Of a stretch of 64,000 bases of DNA, positions 36,286 to 49,355 are shown one piece after another (the first letter of the stretch is position 1; every line of letters begins with the position of its first letter). The DNA is from Proteles cristata cristata (lineage: Eukaryota; Chordata; Mammalia; Carnivora; Hyaenidae): NCBI GenBank assembly GCA_017311185.1, contig JAESUZ010005169.1, positions 1,291,001 through 1,355,000 on the forward strand, in the 5' to 3' direction. The notes beneath the pieces are model-generated. The model saw only the letters and a program-made list of their open reading frames with translations. It did no database searches and was not told the DNA's origin. The position numbers and the translations under genes are program-made.

Positions 36286-38630
36286 GGAAAATATGTGTGG
36301 GCAGGAAGGGTGAGTCATTCTGGATGAGGAGAAGCTTCACAGCAAAATGAAAAGCATTTCAAAAAGTTACTAAGTACCACTTCATTGAAAGGAGAAGTTC
36401 TACAATATTCTGTAGTACAAAACATGCCCTTCAGTAACATGGCTGGAATCATAAGTAAAAGCACTCAGATTACCCCTTTTGGGTCATCGAGGAAACATCA
36501 GGGAATTTCCTGCCTTCCTCTTGACTAATTAATAGAAAGAATATTTTATCTGGGTCTTCTTCACCTAGTGACCACTACCACATGGATTCTTTACAGTGAC
36601 CACCGCCAGGCATGCCACCTGTATGAGCCCTATTGAAAAGAATAAGTGAATAAACTTTTTATGTGTGACTTGAATACCTCTAGTGTCCAATTTAGTCTGT
36701 AGTATTGCTGAGCCAATCAGCTGAGCCATAAGACAGCTGCAAATCTGGATAATGCACAAAATGCTCAATTTGTTGGCCGTATGTAGACACAGGCTTCATG
36801 ATGAATAAGCAAGACTAAACCAATCCTTTTCTTATATGAAGAATGCCCATGCATGTTGATGAGCCATAAGATCCATCCTCTGCTGAGTCAGGGAAGCAGA
36901 AAAGGAAGCCCCCCCAAAATCCATCTTTTACAAAAAGAAAGCCTACAGACTTCCTCTAAGTTTCACTTGCCTAGAGGTTTAATTTATTCATACCTGTTAA
37001 GGACACAAAAGCCATTCAGTCTATTGACTTCTAGAATCAGTAAATTTATTACTAAAGATTTGTACATGGAAAATGTGGTCAATGGAGACAATTCACTACT
37101 GCAGAAGGTCAATTGGACACATTAATGGCCAATTCTCTAAAGCATAAAGGATCATTTTAGGGCTAGCATTACTATTTGTAGTTAAATAGACAGGTAAATG
37201 TTAAAAGGGCAAACAAATTTCATTCCCCTAGGCATTAGCTAATGGCCAGAGAGACCAGGAAGTCAGCGTGCATTTCCTACTCATCTTTCCCAAGCACTTT
37301 GACTCCTGTTCTAGGGAATTAACAGTTATTTCTTGGTGCCCTCTAGCACTCTTTGGTCTAGGCGGCCTTAGTCCTTGATTGACCCAATGAATGCCAGGCA
37401 TGCTGCGAACAGCTGTGCTCCAGTCATGCCGTGGCCAGGAGGAGAGTCTTCCTCTGCAGATTCTAGGCAGATTTCAAAATGCAAAAATTACATATTTCAT
37501 GTCCTTTTAACTTTAATTCTTCCTTCCTCTTTTCCTGTTCCTGTCATGGATCCTAGAATTTCATGGTGCCCCTCTCCATTGTCATTTGACAGAGTGACTC
37601 TGTCACTTCACTACTGAAGTTTGTCAAAGGTGGTCCCCCCAAAGTAGCACCATGAGCATGTGAATCTTTGCATTTCTCCATCAACTCCACCCTGCCCTTT
37701 GGCTATTGCCTATGGAACTTTTGGTCAGTGATAATTACTCTGACAAAATGTATCAGAGAAATGTGTGTAGGAAGGCCTCTGATTATTTTAATCTGAGGAA
37801 GAAATATTTGTGGACATTTGAGGTGGCATGGCAGGATATAAGTATATTTTGGCAAAAGGGACTTTTGGAGACTGCAAATCATACCACTTCTATGACTGAG
37901 GTAATTTGGGCCTAAAATTTGCCATTGCAAGAGAACAAAACAAAACTTAATGCCATAGATTTTTTTTCTAACATATCTCCATTCTTACTTTCTCTGGAAA
38001 GTGTTCCCTGGATATTTCAGCTCACAGTGATCCTGCCCTAGAGATTATAAAGAGAAGTAAATGGTAAATAACATACCCCTCATATTGGAAAGAGGCTCTT
38101 ATGTGTCATTGGACCTGAGGATTTATGATACATTTGCTCACATACAAAGTTTTCCATCCATTGGTCACTCAGAATATTTTTCATATATATAAATCCTCAT
38201 AACTAGGAGCCTTTTTTTTTTTTTTTTTTTGCCCTGTGTGCCTGCTTCAATAGGGTCATTTGGAAAAGGTACAGAAACTGCATTCTAAGCTCCCAAAGGC
38301 GTCTTGGTTTGCAGAAGGCTAGAGACTGGCTCCAGGGTTTGCAAATGAGAGAGGGTGTTTCACCTCAGTGTCCCTGAATCCCAGCCAACTCGGGTTAATA
38401 GTGCCCAAAAGTCATTTTCTGGCCTACTCACGTGGTTGGAAGGGGATGGCGTGATGGTGGCAATTTCAGACATCCACCTCCCAGATGAGTATGGCCATAT
38501 GGACTCAGAGCTGGAAGGGAAAGTATGATGAGTTTGGAGGCAGCAAATATGAATGAGTAAGGAAGTAATCTGAGCCAGGATGCCAGGAAGAGCAGGGCTC
38601 AAATGAGGAAAAATTGTTCAGAGGAAACAG
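36286..38630. other. Unassigned intergenic sequence
   Basis: No recognised gene or young repeat. A T20 tract lies at 38211-38230. ORFs of 60-90 codons show no domain. Confidence 0.4.
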
Positions 38631-38634
38631 CTTA

Positions 38635-38715
38635 TGGCTGGGGATCAGGACACCTGAGTTTTTCCTGGCTCTACCTCTATTTAGCTAAGTGACCTTGGAG
38701 AAAGTACTTATTGTG
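38635..38715 (+). repeat. MIR fragment
   Basis: GGGGATCAGGACACCTGAGT, then CTGGCTCTACCTCTATTTAG and AAGTGACCTTGG follow the MIR core in sense. Confidence 0.7.
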
Positions 38716-38999
38716 TATGTACTAGGAGAATTGTGTGTGTATGTACGCACTTGTGTGTGTGAGAGAGAAACAAAATGAATTTCTTTACCCTACAGTTTCT
38801 TCCAGCTTCAGAACTCTGAGGGAGGGACTCTTGAACAATATTTTGTTCAAAATAATTGCATTATACCTTGTAAATCAACAAACTGTACCTCAGTTTTTAT
38901 TTGTTTATATATGAAAGTACCCATAACTGCCTTACAATTTCCTCAAGATAATCTAATTACTAATTTTATTACAATTAGTTATACGTGCATTATGCATGC

Positions 39000-39185
39000 A
39001 CTTTATGTTTGCTCTTATTCAGTCTTCTCAAGAGTCCTCTGAAGTATTATTATCCCTTTTCAAGGATGAGGAAACTAAAGGTCAGAGAATGTAACATTTC
39101 CCAATGCCACACAGCAGATGAGAATTCAGGATTCTTTTTTGACATGAAGGCCAGGCTCTTTCACTGTGGTGTACTAACTCCAAAC
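39000..39185 (+). repeat. MIR-type 3' fragment
   Basis: AGTATTATTATCCCTTTTCA, GATGAGGAAACTAAAGGTCA and ATGCCACACAGCAGATGAGA are characteristic MIR 3' phrases in order. Confidence 0.65.
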
Positions 39186-39394
39186 ACATGTCTAAATTCC
39201 ATAATAGACATAAAAAAATGTCAGTCTCTTCTCTTTATAGAGTTTACAAATTATCCATGGAATCAATACACAGAAAATATTACAACATCCACAGAAAAGA
39301 CATTAAGAATAATATAAACAATAAGCACAAAAAGGCTCAACAAAATATAATAACATCAAACTCCATTAAATGGCAACACTTGGGGAGATAAAAA

Positions 39395-39600
39395 TACTGT
39401 TTATTGAACACCTACTATATGTGTCTGTTTGTCAAAGAAGCACTTGAATATGATTTTCATTTTAGATGTATAGAACTATGTGTTAAATAATGTTCTTTTT
39501 CTACACAATAAAAAGTTAGAAAAATGAAGTGACTTGCTTAGAACTCACAAAGTTGCAGAGTCAGGATTTACATTATCCATAAACTACAATGCCCTTGATT
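39395..39600 (+). repeat. MIR-type fragment
   Basis: TTTATTGAACACCTACTATA at the left and TGAAGTGACTTGCTTAGAAC then GCAGAGTCAGGATTTA at the right match the MIR 5'-to-3' order, with an inserted or diverged middle. Confidence 0.55.
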
Positions 39601-39929
39601 TTTCTATCATGAGCTAGCTCTCCTGGAATGCCTTTATAAGGAACTTAGAGGCCATGATGAGAGAGGGAGAGAAAGCTTTCCACATGAAACAATAGTGTAA
39701 ATAAATATGTGGAAGATAGAATCTCTCTTGCGGATGAAATCCAGAAATCATTTGCCTTTCAGAAGACTTATATGTACGGCAAATGGGAATAATAAAAATA
39801 AAAGGGTGATCATTTCAAAGAAAATGGAATTAGTTATAAACTTAAGAAGAAAAACATGGACAAGATCTGTATGCCAAAAAATACAAAATGCTGACAAAAG
39901 GGAAAAGAGTTCTAAGTAAATAGAGAGGT

Positions 39930-41570
39930 ATATTGAAATCAGAGAATGGGAAGTCTCAGCATAGAAAAGATGGCAATTCTCCCCAAATTGACCTATAGTC
40001 AGGTCAATGCACTTTCTATCAAAATTTCAGCAAGATTTTTTTTATTAGGCATAGACAAACTGATTCTAAATCTATGTGGTAAGACAGAGGCCCTGGTGGG
40101 GGGATTACTGGTAAAGCAGGATTAATCACTCTTCTTAATATTGAGGCTTATTATAAAATTAGAGTGGTAAAGGCATCATAGTATTGCTGGAAGAGCACAT
40201 ACATTAGTGGAACGGAATAAAGAACCCAGAAGAAAGATTCACAGGACTATGCCCACCTGATGATGACAAAGGTGTGAAAGGGATTCAGTGGAGGAGGAGG
40301 GTTAGCCTTTACAATTAATGATAGAGCCAACTAAGATCAAAAGAGGTTAGATAGATAGGACCTTGACCTAAACCTAACACCTTCTAAAATACTGAATTCA
40401 AAATCAGTCACTGGAATTAAAAATGTAAACATGAAAGTATTAAAATTTTTAGATGAAAACACAAGAGAAAATCTTCAGTATCCAGGGTGAAGCAAAGAGT
40501 TTTTAGCGTTAACACCAAAAACATGATCCATAAAAGGAAATATTGATTGATTGGACCTCATCAAAATTAAAATCATTTGCTCTGTAAAAGACCCTGTCAA
40601 GAGGATGAAAAAGAAAATTACAGAATAGGACAGAATATTTACAAAGCCACATATCCAACAAAGGATCAGTGTCTAAAATATATAAAGAACACTCAAAACT
40701 TAAGGTAAACCAAAATAGAACCAATTGGAAAAAAATATGACATTTCATAAAGGGGATATACATTTAACAGAGGATGAAAGGATATTCAGCATCATTAACC
40801 ATTGGGAAAATAAAAATTAAAACCACAATGAGATATTACTAATGCCCATCAGAATGGCGTAAAAAATTAGTGACAACATCAAATCCTGGGGAGGATTTGA
40901 ATAAACTGGGTCATTGCACTTTCTCAATGATTCATAAATTGCTGGTTGGTTATGTGAAATAGTCCAGCCATTCTGGAAAATAGCATGGCATTTTCATATA
41001 AAACTGTAACAACCCAACAATTCTACTCTTAGCTACTTATTCCAGAGAAATTGAAATACAAATTCAAAAGGGGGGGGGGAAGCCTGTACATAAATGTATA
41101 TAGTGGCTTTATTCATAATAGCTCAAAGCTGGAAATTACCCAAATGCCCTTTATTTGATGAATAATGAAACACTGGTATATGTCATGGATACAGAAATAT
41201 AAAAAGAATGTATGTACACAGAAATATAAAAGAATGTATTCTTGACACACAAAACTTGGAGGAATCTCAGGGTAATTACACTGAATGAAAAAATGCTAGT
41301 TCCAAAAGATCGCTTAAGATTCCATTTCTCTGACAACTCTTGAAATGACGGAGAAAGGTGGAGAACAATTAATAGTTTCCAAGGGTTAAGGAAGAAAAGA
41401 AGGTGGTAGCTGTAAAAGTATAATAGAAGTGATCCTTGCATCATGTAAATGTTCTTTGTTTTGACTATGATGTTAGCACATGAACCTGCACGTGTGATAA
41501 AGTTGCACAGAGCTAAACGCACACATAGGTTTGCATGTAAAACTGGTAAAAACTAAATTTTGAAGGAATT
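39930..41570 (+). mobile_element. L1M 3' part (late ORF2 and 3' UTR)
   Basis: Sense-strand decayed L1. GATGGCAATTCTCCCCAAAT and CAATGCACTTTCTATCAAAA are late ORF2. TTAATATTGAGGCTTATTAT, CAGCATCATTAACCATTGGG and TATTCATAATAGCTCAAAGC follow in consensus order. The end lies near 41560. Frame is lost throughout. The 123-codon minus ORF at 41151-41522 is an antisense shadow. Confidence 0.8.
41191..41240. repeat. 27-bp local tandem duplication inside L1
   Basis: ACAGAAATATAAAAAGAATG at 41191 recurs 27 bp later as ACAGAAATATAAAAGAATGT at 41218, a slippage-type duplication within the L1 3' part. Confidence 0.8.
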
Positions 41571-41673
41571 ATGTCCATGTCCATTTTCTACCTGGGATGT
41601 TGTAGTATGACTATGCATGATGTCACCAAGAGAGACACTGGGTAAAGGGGATACAGGATTACGGTGAATCACT

Positions 41674-41710
41674 TCTATCATCTATCTATCTATCTATCTA
41701 TCTATCTATT
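41674..41710. repeat. (TCTA)n microsatellite
   Basis: About eight TCTA units, then TTTATTTATTG, directly adjoining the poly(T) side of an antisense L1 3' end. It may have grown from the L1 tail or target. Confidence 0.93.
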
Positions 41711-42085
41711 TATTTATTGTAATAGTTTATTGTCAAGTTAGTTTCCATATAACACCCAGTGCTCATCCCAACAAGTGTCCTCTTCCATGCCCATCACCCC
41801 CATTTTCTTCCCCCCCACTCCATCAGCCCTGTGTGTTCTCAGCATTCAAGAGTCTCTCATGGTGTGCCTCCCTCCCTCTCCCCCACTATTTTTCCCTTTC
41901 TTCTCCCCCATGGTCCTCCATTAAGTTCCTCCTAATCCTCCGATATGTGCAAACATATGGTATCTGTCTTTCTCTGCCTGACTTATTTCACTCAGTATAA
42001 ATTCCTCAAGTTCCATCCATGTTGCTACACATGGACAGATTTCATTCTTTCTCATTGCCATGTAGTACTCCATTGTATACCTAAC
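41711..42085 (-). mobile_element. Carnivore L1 3' end, 5' truncated
   Basis: Antisense L1 3' terminus: GTTTATTGTCAAGTTAGTTT, CACCCAGTGCTCATCCCAAC, CTGCCTGACTTATTTCACTC, ATTGCCATGTAGTACTCCAT. It is well matched to the L1 ends at 62231 and 47726 but shorter, and it has no attached SINE. Confidence 0.88.
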
Positions 42086-45000
42086 TGTGATTACCATTAT
42101 CTCAGAAAAGAAAAGTTGAAATAAAATATAAAGATGGCTTCAAAACCTTACTTAAAGAAATTCTAAATAAGGCGTGTAAAATTTTGGACCTGTAGGGAAC
42201 AAAATGGTTCAGGTGTTCCTGCACAATGGTTTGCACTTTGCAGAAGGGCAATACAAGGACCAAACCCATCTCAAGTTCATGTAGAGGTTTTGGGGTGACA
42301 GACTCCTGCCTGTGAGTCTCCATACTCTCAACTCAAAGATGAGTTACTATGTTTGTCTAGTGGGTTGTTCTCCCTTTAAGACTCTGTCTAGTCCACACAT
42401 ATCAAATTATTTGGGTCGACCTGGCTCATCTTACTGCAGACTGGATTGACAAACTTCATTTTTATGTTAATCCACTACACTTTCTATCTACCAGGCATAT
42501 TAAGTTTTCTCTCCTTTTCTATCCCCAAGCAGGGGTGGGTGGACAAGTTTTCTGCTGTGAAATAGAGCATGTTTTTCCCAATTGTTAAGCAGCTCTTTTT
42601 CATGTTCCTATATAGACCAGCAATGACTCATTGTCTTCCCTCTCTTATTGCAAAAATGGGGCCTGGGAGATTTGTACATACATCCCAAATGTTACATATT
42701 AGAATTAATTACACCAACACAACTATTAAGCTTTAAAAGGCATAATGTTTTAAGCCTGCTCAACTAAAATACTATAGTCTATGCACAATCAAACCTCTCT
42801 GAGGGGATTAGGCAGAAACCATTTTAATTTATCCATCCTGGAGTGTGGTACTAACAGCTCTGCAAAGAAACTGCTGAGTGAGCACTTGTTTACCCATCAG
42901 CAGAAGAGTCGCCTTGCTTTGGAAAAATAGCTCTGTGTTTTGCTCATCCCATACACTTAAAAAATGGGAGGCCCTCCTCTAATCATGCTCCCAATTGACT
43001 CTTGCTGACATGTACTTTAGGTTTTAGAGAACTTGTGTTTTTGATTCATGTGTCTTCTTCCTTTGTCTGTACCAGAGCTTCCTTTAGACAAGAGGCCTTC
43101 TCCTATAGCTCTGTGTAACCTCAGCAGGGTTCTGTGGCAGGCCCTAAATCAGCTTATCAATACTAAGTTACATCTATGAATATGAATAGTATCATTTTTG
43201 ATTGGACACAGAAAACTTTTTGAAAGTGTATTACAAGAAATGAACTCTAATTGAATAGGAACATACTCTGATCTTTACATTTTTTTAATAAGACCATTTT
43301 TTTAGTACCATTAGCTAGACCATATGCTGGAAGTGTGAATATGCCTTCTAAATTAATGTTACTCTTCTGGATTCCTGCAGTGATTGAGGGAAAATTTTGA
43401 GCATAGGCAATCAGATCCCCAAGAACCTTTTTAAGGAGGATGTCACCTATCACACATATAGGCTGCTGATCTTTCTTAAAAACTGAAAAAGTAAGGTAAA
43501 ATTATGTATAAAGTCTGAACTGTTAAAATATTTGTAGAGCTATTTGAATGGGATTGTATGTTACTTGTAATATGAGTCTTCTAAGGAATATGGCAGAAAT
43601 TTGAGTTTTGTACACTTGTAGAAAGATTTTTGCCAAGTTAGGTGACATTTGACTTGAATATTCACTGTTCTCTGTGCTTTTTTGCTCATTTTAAGCACTT
43701 AACTATTCCCTACCATGCCCTCTATGGCAGGCAACATCCGGTCCCTCAGTCACCCTGCCCCATTTCTACTTGGTAGAGTGCAGATTTGGATTTCTTGTGT
43801 CACTGGGTACAATCACCCTTTCCACCCCTACAGTAGTCTTCATGGCTGGCTTATGTTATGACTCAATACTTTTCAGTATTGATCTGTTCTTTGGGACATC
43901 TACAATAATATTCCTTCTAGGTCAAACAGTGTAAGATTTCCATTATAAGGTTAAACATTGTAAGTCTCACCACTACCAGACTTGGACATTTTATTGTGGC
44001 ACAGTCACACCCATTTGTTTATGTATTTTCCATATCTGATTTTACAGTATAAGGACAGAGCTAAATAGTTGTGACAGAGACCATGTGGCTTGTGATAGTT
44101 ACTACCTCACCCTTCGCAGAAAATACAGAAAAGTATGCCAAGTCCTGCTATGGAGAGCCATGACTCAAGTTCTCAAACCATCATTGTTAGGTTGAATTAA
44201 CTGAGCAGAACCATTAATAGTGCAGTTAAGTTCTCCTGAGACTAAAAAGAGATATTTAGATTAATTTAGCTTTAAGTTTTAAGAGTGGTTTAAAATGAGA
44301 AAACTTTTGGCACTTCACCTATTCAGAAGTCTAGAATTAGAGGTTATCAGGACTGATGAAGTGCTAAAAGGAATTCTGTATTATTGTTAAATCTCAAAAA
44401 TCTGATTTTAGATCTTCCATCTTGCCTTCCATAGCTCTGCTCTGTCATGCTAAACTTGCAGCCTCGTTCTTATGCCCACCACTCATGAACCTAAGAAAGA
44501 TAGTAGGAAAATCTAAGATGATACATTGTCACAGTGCCAGATTTGGGGACATAATATAAGTATATTTCTCTTCATTCATTTTTTTTTTAATTACAGGATA
44601 GACTTTTTCCAGAAACCCATTAGTAACCTTTCCCTTAAGTCTCATTGGTTAGGATTCAAGTTCCTTCATTTACTTCTTCCTTGAACATTAAAAAGAAAGT
44701 CCCCAACATGGGAGATACATTAAGCAATTGCAAATGATAAACAATTTTCTTTATTTTGGGGGGAAAAAAAAGAAGTGAGAGGAAACTAAAAGATATCAGT
44801 GCCTCCAGTGTTGTGTGTGATGCATCATTTATGAACTTTCTATTTTCCTCTGACAAAGGTCATGACATCACACAGGAGAAGGATGTCCTGACCATGGTTT
44901 CTAGAAGTGCAGGTGGGACTGTTGATAGGTATTCATAGAGCTTCTCAACAGAAATCCTGAGGTGGAGTGTTATAGCTAGTTCTCTACATCCATGGCTGAA

Positions 45001-45880
45001 ACTATGGTGAATTTTAGAAAATTCAGAAATGTATATATTTTTTGTATTCCAAAATATCCCTCACCAAATACCAGCCCTATATTTTCTCACTGAAGGATAT
45101 CTTGAAGGATATTGATTTTTCTACCAGCACAATTTTATACCAGGACTGTAGATTCTCCAAGTATTCATACTTAATGGGATTTTCCACTTTTTTATGATTC
45201 TGAATAGATGTCCAAATCTAGCAAGTGTCTTTGAACAATTTTATCTGTCCAGATAAGCATGTGTAAATGCCATATTCATTTCAGGCTTGTTCTCCACTGG
45301 ACCTCTATTGCCAGGGACTACAGGAAAATGTGTTTAATGGTTTTCAAATGACAGTAAATAAAGTTGGTCTTTCTTCAAATGGTCATTTACAAATCTTCTA
45401 GCCCACCTGTATTTTTGAACTCTGATAATTATTTTAATACTTTAAGTTTAGAAGACTATTCAGAGGCCTAGGAACAAATATTCCTAGAATATAAAATTCT
45501 AGAAGATTTCTAGAGTTAATTTATGTGAATTTTACGTTATTCTAGAATATTTTTACTTGGGCTTATGGATCAAGATAATTAAAGCAAAATAATATGATCA
45601 ATTTTGTTTTGAAATTCATTAAAAATCTCAATTGATAAAAGGTTTTGAGTACTTTTGCTTTAAATATAACTAAACTAAGGATTACAGATAATTATATGCA
45701 ACTCATAGAATGAATTTTCTAAGAGAAAAAATAAATATGTGTGATTATTTATCATACATATACATGCATATATGTACAAACACACACAAAAACTGATGTA
45801 CATTGTAACAGTTGTTAAATGTATAATTTTGATTACTTTTTAAAGAAGGCAATTTTATTTCGATAAGACTTAGAATTGAG
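42086..45880. other. Unassigned intergenic sequence
   Basis: About 3.8 kb in which I recognise no repeat with confidence and no gene. A TCTAGAA-rich patch occurs at 45483-45550. Short ORFs at 42102-42323, 43247-43453 and 44656-44938 lack family resemblance. Confidence 0.4.
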
Positions 45881-45899
45881 AGGGAATTAGCAGTGTAAT

Positions 45900-47420
45900 T
45901 TTAAGATTCTTTTTCAAGTTTTGATATTAGTTAGGATTATATTGATCAAATAAAATGAAAGATAATTTCTTTCTGCAAATCCTGAGAAAATGTGTGAAAA
46001 ATAGTAAATGCTTGGTAGGATTCCCGAATAAGATAATTTGGACTGTTTTCTTTGAAGAATATTTTAAATTATGAATCTAGTTTCTCTAATAGGTATAAGA
46101 CTTCAAAATTTCTATTTCTTTTTATGAATTTGGAACTTTGTGTATCCAAAGAAATTGTCTATTTCATGTAAGTTGTTAAATGTATTGAGACAGAGTTTCC
46201 ATGTAAATCCCTTTGTTGTATTTTTAATGACTCTAGAACCAATGTTTATATCCCTTATTCATGTCTGTTCCTGGCTCTGTGTCCTTTTTCTATCTTTTTC
46301 CAGTTTCTTGATCATTATACCTAGAGATCTATCAATTTGATTAATCTTTTCAAAGAACCAACTTGACCTTTATACTTTCCTGCTTTTTGTTTTCTACTTT
46401 ATTAGTTTTTATTTCATTGCTTGTTTACTTTAATTTGTATCTTTTCTAATGTCTTTAAAGGGAAATTTGGTCTTTTCTTACATAGGCATATAAGGCTATA
46501 AATTTCTCTGTACGCACTGTTTAGCTCCATCCCACATATTTGCTTACAGTTTTATTAAAATATAATCAATATAAAATAAGCTGCATGCACATAAAGTGTA
46601 TAAATGATAAAGTTCTGACATAGTATATACTCATGAAACCAGTGCCACAATCAAGATAATGAACATAGCCGTCACTCTTCAAAGTTTCCTGATGCTCCAC
46701 TGGAACCAGCCCTCTCCATTCTGGATGTTCCCTGTCACCAGGCAACCATATATCTGTGTCTGCAGCTGTAGTTGTAGTTCAGCTCTCACATTCCAGCATT
46801 TCATACACATGGAATCCTACAATATATACACTTTTTGACTAGCATATTTCAATCAGTGAACTTATCTGGAGTTTCAGCCTTGTCAGTGCATGTTTAACTA
46901 GTTGATTCCTTTTTATTGTTGAGTGCATTCCACTGTATTGATATGAATTTATATCCACTCATCTGCTGGTGAACATTTAGGTTGTTTCCTGTTGGGGCTA
47001 TTATAAATGAAACTGCTGTGAAAATTATGATACAAATAGTTTTATGGAAGTATGTCTATAAATATTTCTCTAGGGAAAATAAGTAGGAATGAACTGACTA
47101 CAGTTTTGCTGAACTCACTTATAAGTTTTAGTAACTTTTTTGTATAATCTGAGGGTCAACAATCTTTTTCTGTCAAGAGTGAGGATGATAACTCTTTCAG
47201 GCTTTGTAAGCAATGTAACATTTTGGTCTCTTTCCCCACCCTGTCATTGCATAGTTTAGAATCTCTATTACAATATTGAGAAGAAGTGGTGACATTGGGC
47301 ATCCTTGTCTTGTTCTTGGTGTTAGGGACAAAATATTAAGTGCTTTTCATGGTGTCTTTTATCAGGTTGAAGGTGTTCCTTCTAAAAGCAAATTTAAAAG
47401 AGTATGAACATAAAATTTAT
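45900..47420 (-). mobile_element. Old L1M, antisense, with a second L1 3' end nested or adjoining
   Basis: Antisense ORF2 sequence at 46010-46530 (AATGCTTGGTAGGATTCCCG, TCTATTTCATGTAAGTTGTT) and 47060-47420 (GTGGTGACATTGGGCATCCT, TTTTATCAGGTTGAAGG). These flank a block at about 46530-47060 that reads as an antisense L1 3' UTR (GTTTTATTAAAATATAATCA, ACACATGGAATCCTACAATA, GGTTGTTTCCTGTTGGGGCT). The arrangement suggests one L1 3' end inside another, but exact borders are not resolved. Confidence 0.65.
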
Positions 47421-47528
47421 ATTTTTTCCAATGCCTTGATAAATTTAATTGCACAGTCCTTATGATCATTGATTATTGACTAATGTATGATTGATTAATG
47501 ACCACTTGATCAGAATATTACATGACCA

Positions 47529-48310
47529 CAGTGGTGTCTGGGTGGCTCAGTTGGTTGAGCACCCAACTTTGGCTCAGGTCATGATCTCACAGCTTCTGAG
47601 ATTGAGTCCCCCACCGGGCTCATTGCTGACAGTTCAGAACCTGGAGCCTGCTTCGAATTCTGTGTCTCCCTCTCTCTACTCCCTCCCCCGCTTGTCCTCT
47701 GTCTCTCTCTCTCTCTCTTAAAAGTAATAGAACTAACCTATGACCCAGAAATAGCACTACTAGGAATTTACCCAAGGGATACAGGAGTGCTGATGCATAG
47801 GGGTACATGTAACCCAATGTTCATAGCAGCGCTTTCAACAACAAATTATGGAAAGAGCCTAAATAGTTATCAGCTGGTGAATGGACAAAGAAAATGTGGT
47901 TTATATACAATGGAATTCTACTTGGCAATAAGAAAGAATGAAATCATGCCATTTGCAGCAGCATGAATGGAACTGGAAGCTATTATGATAAGTGAAATAA
48001 GTCAGAGAAAAGACAGATGTCATATGTTTTCATTCATATGTGGATCTTGAGAAACTTAACAGAAGACCTTGGGGGAAGGGAAGGGGAAAATATAGTTACA
48101 AACAGAGAGGGATAGAGGCAAACCACAAGAGACTCCTAAATACAGAGAACAAACTGAGGTTGCATGGGGAGTGAAGGAGAGGAGAAAGTGGGTGATGGGC
48201 ATGGAGGAGGACACTTGCTGTGATGAGCACTGAGTGTTGTATGTAAGCCAACTTGACAATAAATTATATATTTTTTTTAAAAAATAAACATTAAAACATT
48301 TTAAAAAGAC
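47529..48310 (+). mobile_element. Composite A: SINEC fused to L1 3' end, single integration unit
   Basis: A SINEC (from about 47531; TGTCTGGGTGGCTCAGTTGG, CT tract to 47719) runs through AAAAGTAATAGAAC into L1 late ORF2 plus 3' UTR (CCTATGACCCAG from about 47737; end CTTGACAATAAATTATATAT then A-rich tail). Target duplication TATTACATGACCA lies before the SINE (47516-47528) and TATTACATGTCCA after the L1 tail (48311-48323). There is no duplication between the SINE and the L1. Both parts therefore integrated as one RNA copy. The junction corresponds to that of composite B at 62231-62986. Confidence 0.85.
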
Positions 48311-48323
48311 TATTACATGTCCA

Positions 48324-49127
48324 AAAAATAAAAGTCATTTCATGTACATTTGAGAAGTTCAACTTTACTGATAGTAGGTCATCATTTATTTGAGAGAAAA
48401 TATAAATAAGACCATATTTTCCCAGACTAAAGTTTACATATTTTATTCAAAGGCTTGAGATATGACCTTTTATTCACCCCATAAAACTTTTTATTCACCA
48501 CAATATTCCTTCAATATCATGAGTTTTATAGCCACAGCAAAATAAATAAAATGAATAAAAATGTTACCAGTTTTGTAATACATACAAATTCTATCCTAGT
48601 TTAAATGATATGGTTGATAAATGAGGTTTTTTTTTTTTTTTTACTCAAATATTCTGCCAGGCATGGCCAGATCATCTTCCAACCTAGTCAATTAGTATAT
48701 TGTGAAAATACATAGGATTTGTATCAATAATTATCATTTTCATAGATTAACAATGTTTTTGCTCTCTTTCCACTATACTGAAATGCTAGACAATTGCATG
48801 CCTCCTTGCTGTTTCTTTGGCTGATAATAACTTGATTCTCCAAAATACGTGGGGAAGTCACATTCATTTGTGACTTGGGGAAGTCACATAGATCATATAA
48901 GATAACCCTTGTGATGTCTACCCATCTGCCCCAGGCACAGTAAGTTGCTTCCTTTTCCATGTTCCTAGAGTTACTTCTGTTAAGGGACTTATTACACTGA
49001 ATTAAGATGTGTTTACATGCCTACTCACCTCAGCTAAATCACACTCTCTTTTTTGCAGTAAGACCAAAAACAGAGACTTGTCTTCTTCATACCCAGAATA
49101 AAGCTTATGAAAATCCATGGTGATTTT
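48324..49127. other. Unassigned intergenic sequence
   Basis: No recognised gene or repeat. Contains a T-rich run near 48628 and a short perfect inverted repeat AAGTCACA...TGTGACTT at 48855-48876. Confidence 0.4.
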
Positions 49128-49140
49128 TTCAGTGGTGACT

Positions 49141-49343
49141 TTTTTTTCTAAGTTTATTTATTTATTTTGAGAGAAAGAGTGTACGCAAGCAGAGGCAGGG
49201 CAGGGAAAGAAGGAGAGAGAGAATCCGAATGAGGCTCCACACTATCAACGCAGAGCCAGACATGGTCTCAAACCAACAAATAGTAAGATGATGACTGAAG
49301 TCAAGAGCTGGACACTTAACTGACTGAGCCACCCAGGCACCCC
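49141..49343 (-). mobile_element. SINEC (CAN-SINE)
   Basis: Reverse-oriented, with T-rich tail and head complement GACTGAGCCACCCAGGCACC. Target duplications TCAGTGGTGACT (49129-49140) and TCAGCAGTGACT (49344-49355). Confidence 0.95.
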
Positions 49344-49355
49344 TCAGCAGTGACT

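Noticed and set aside
41711..42085. A third possible SINE-L1 composite
   Set aside because: The L1 3' end stops at a different point and no SINE is attached.
43247..43453. 68-codon minus-strand ORF of protein-like composition
   Set aside because: No motif, no homologue recalled, and no splice or retrocopy signature. Length is within chance expectation for the window.
45483..45550. Cluster of TTCTAGAA-like words resembling a heat-shock element
   Set aside because: Spacing of the repeats is off by one base and the surroundings are AT-rich, so chance is likely.
48855..48876. 8-bp-arm inverted repeat AAGTCACA/TGTGACTT, with the first arm repeated again downstream
   Set aside because: Too short and isolated to support an RNA structure or regulatory site.
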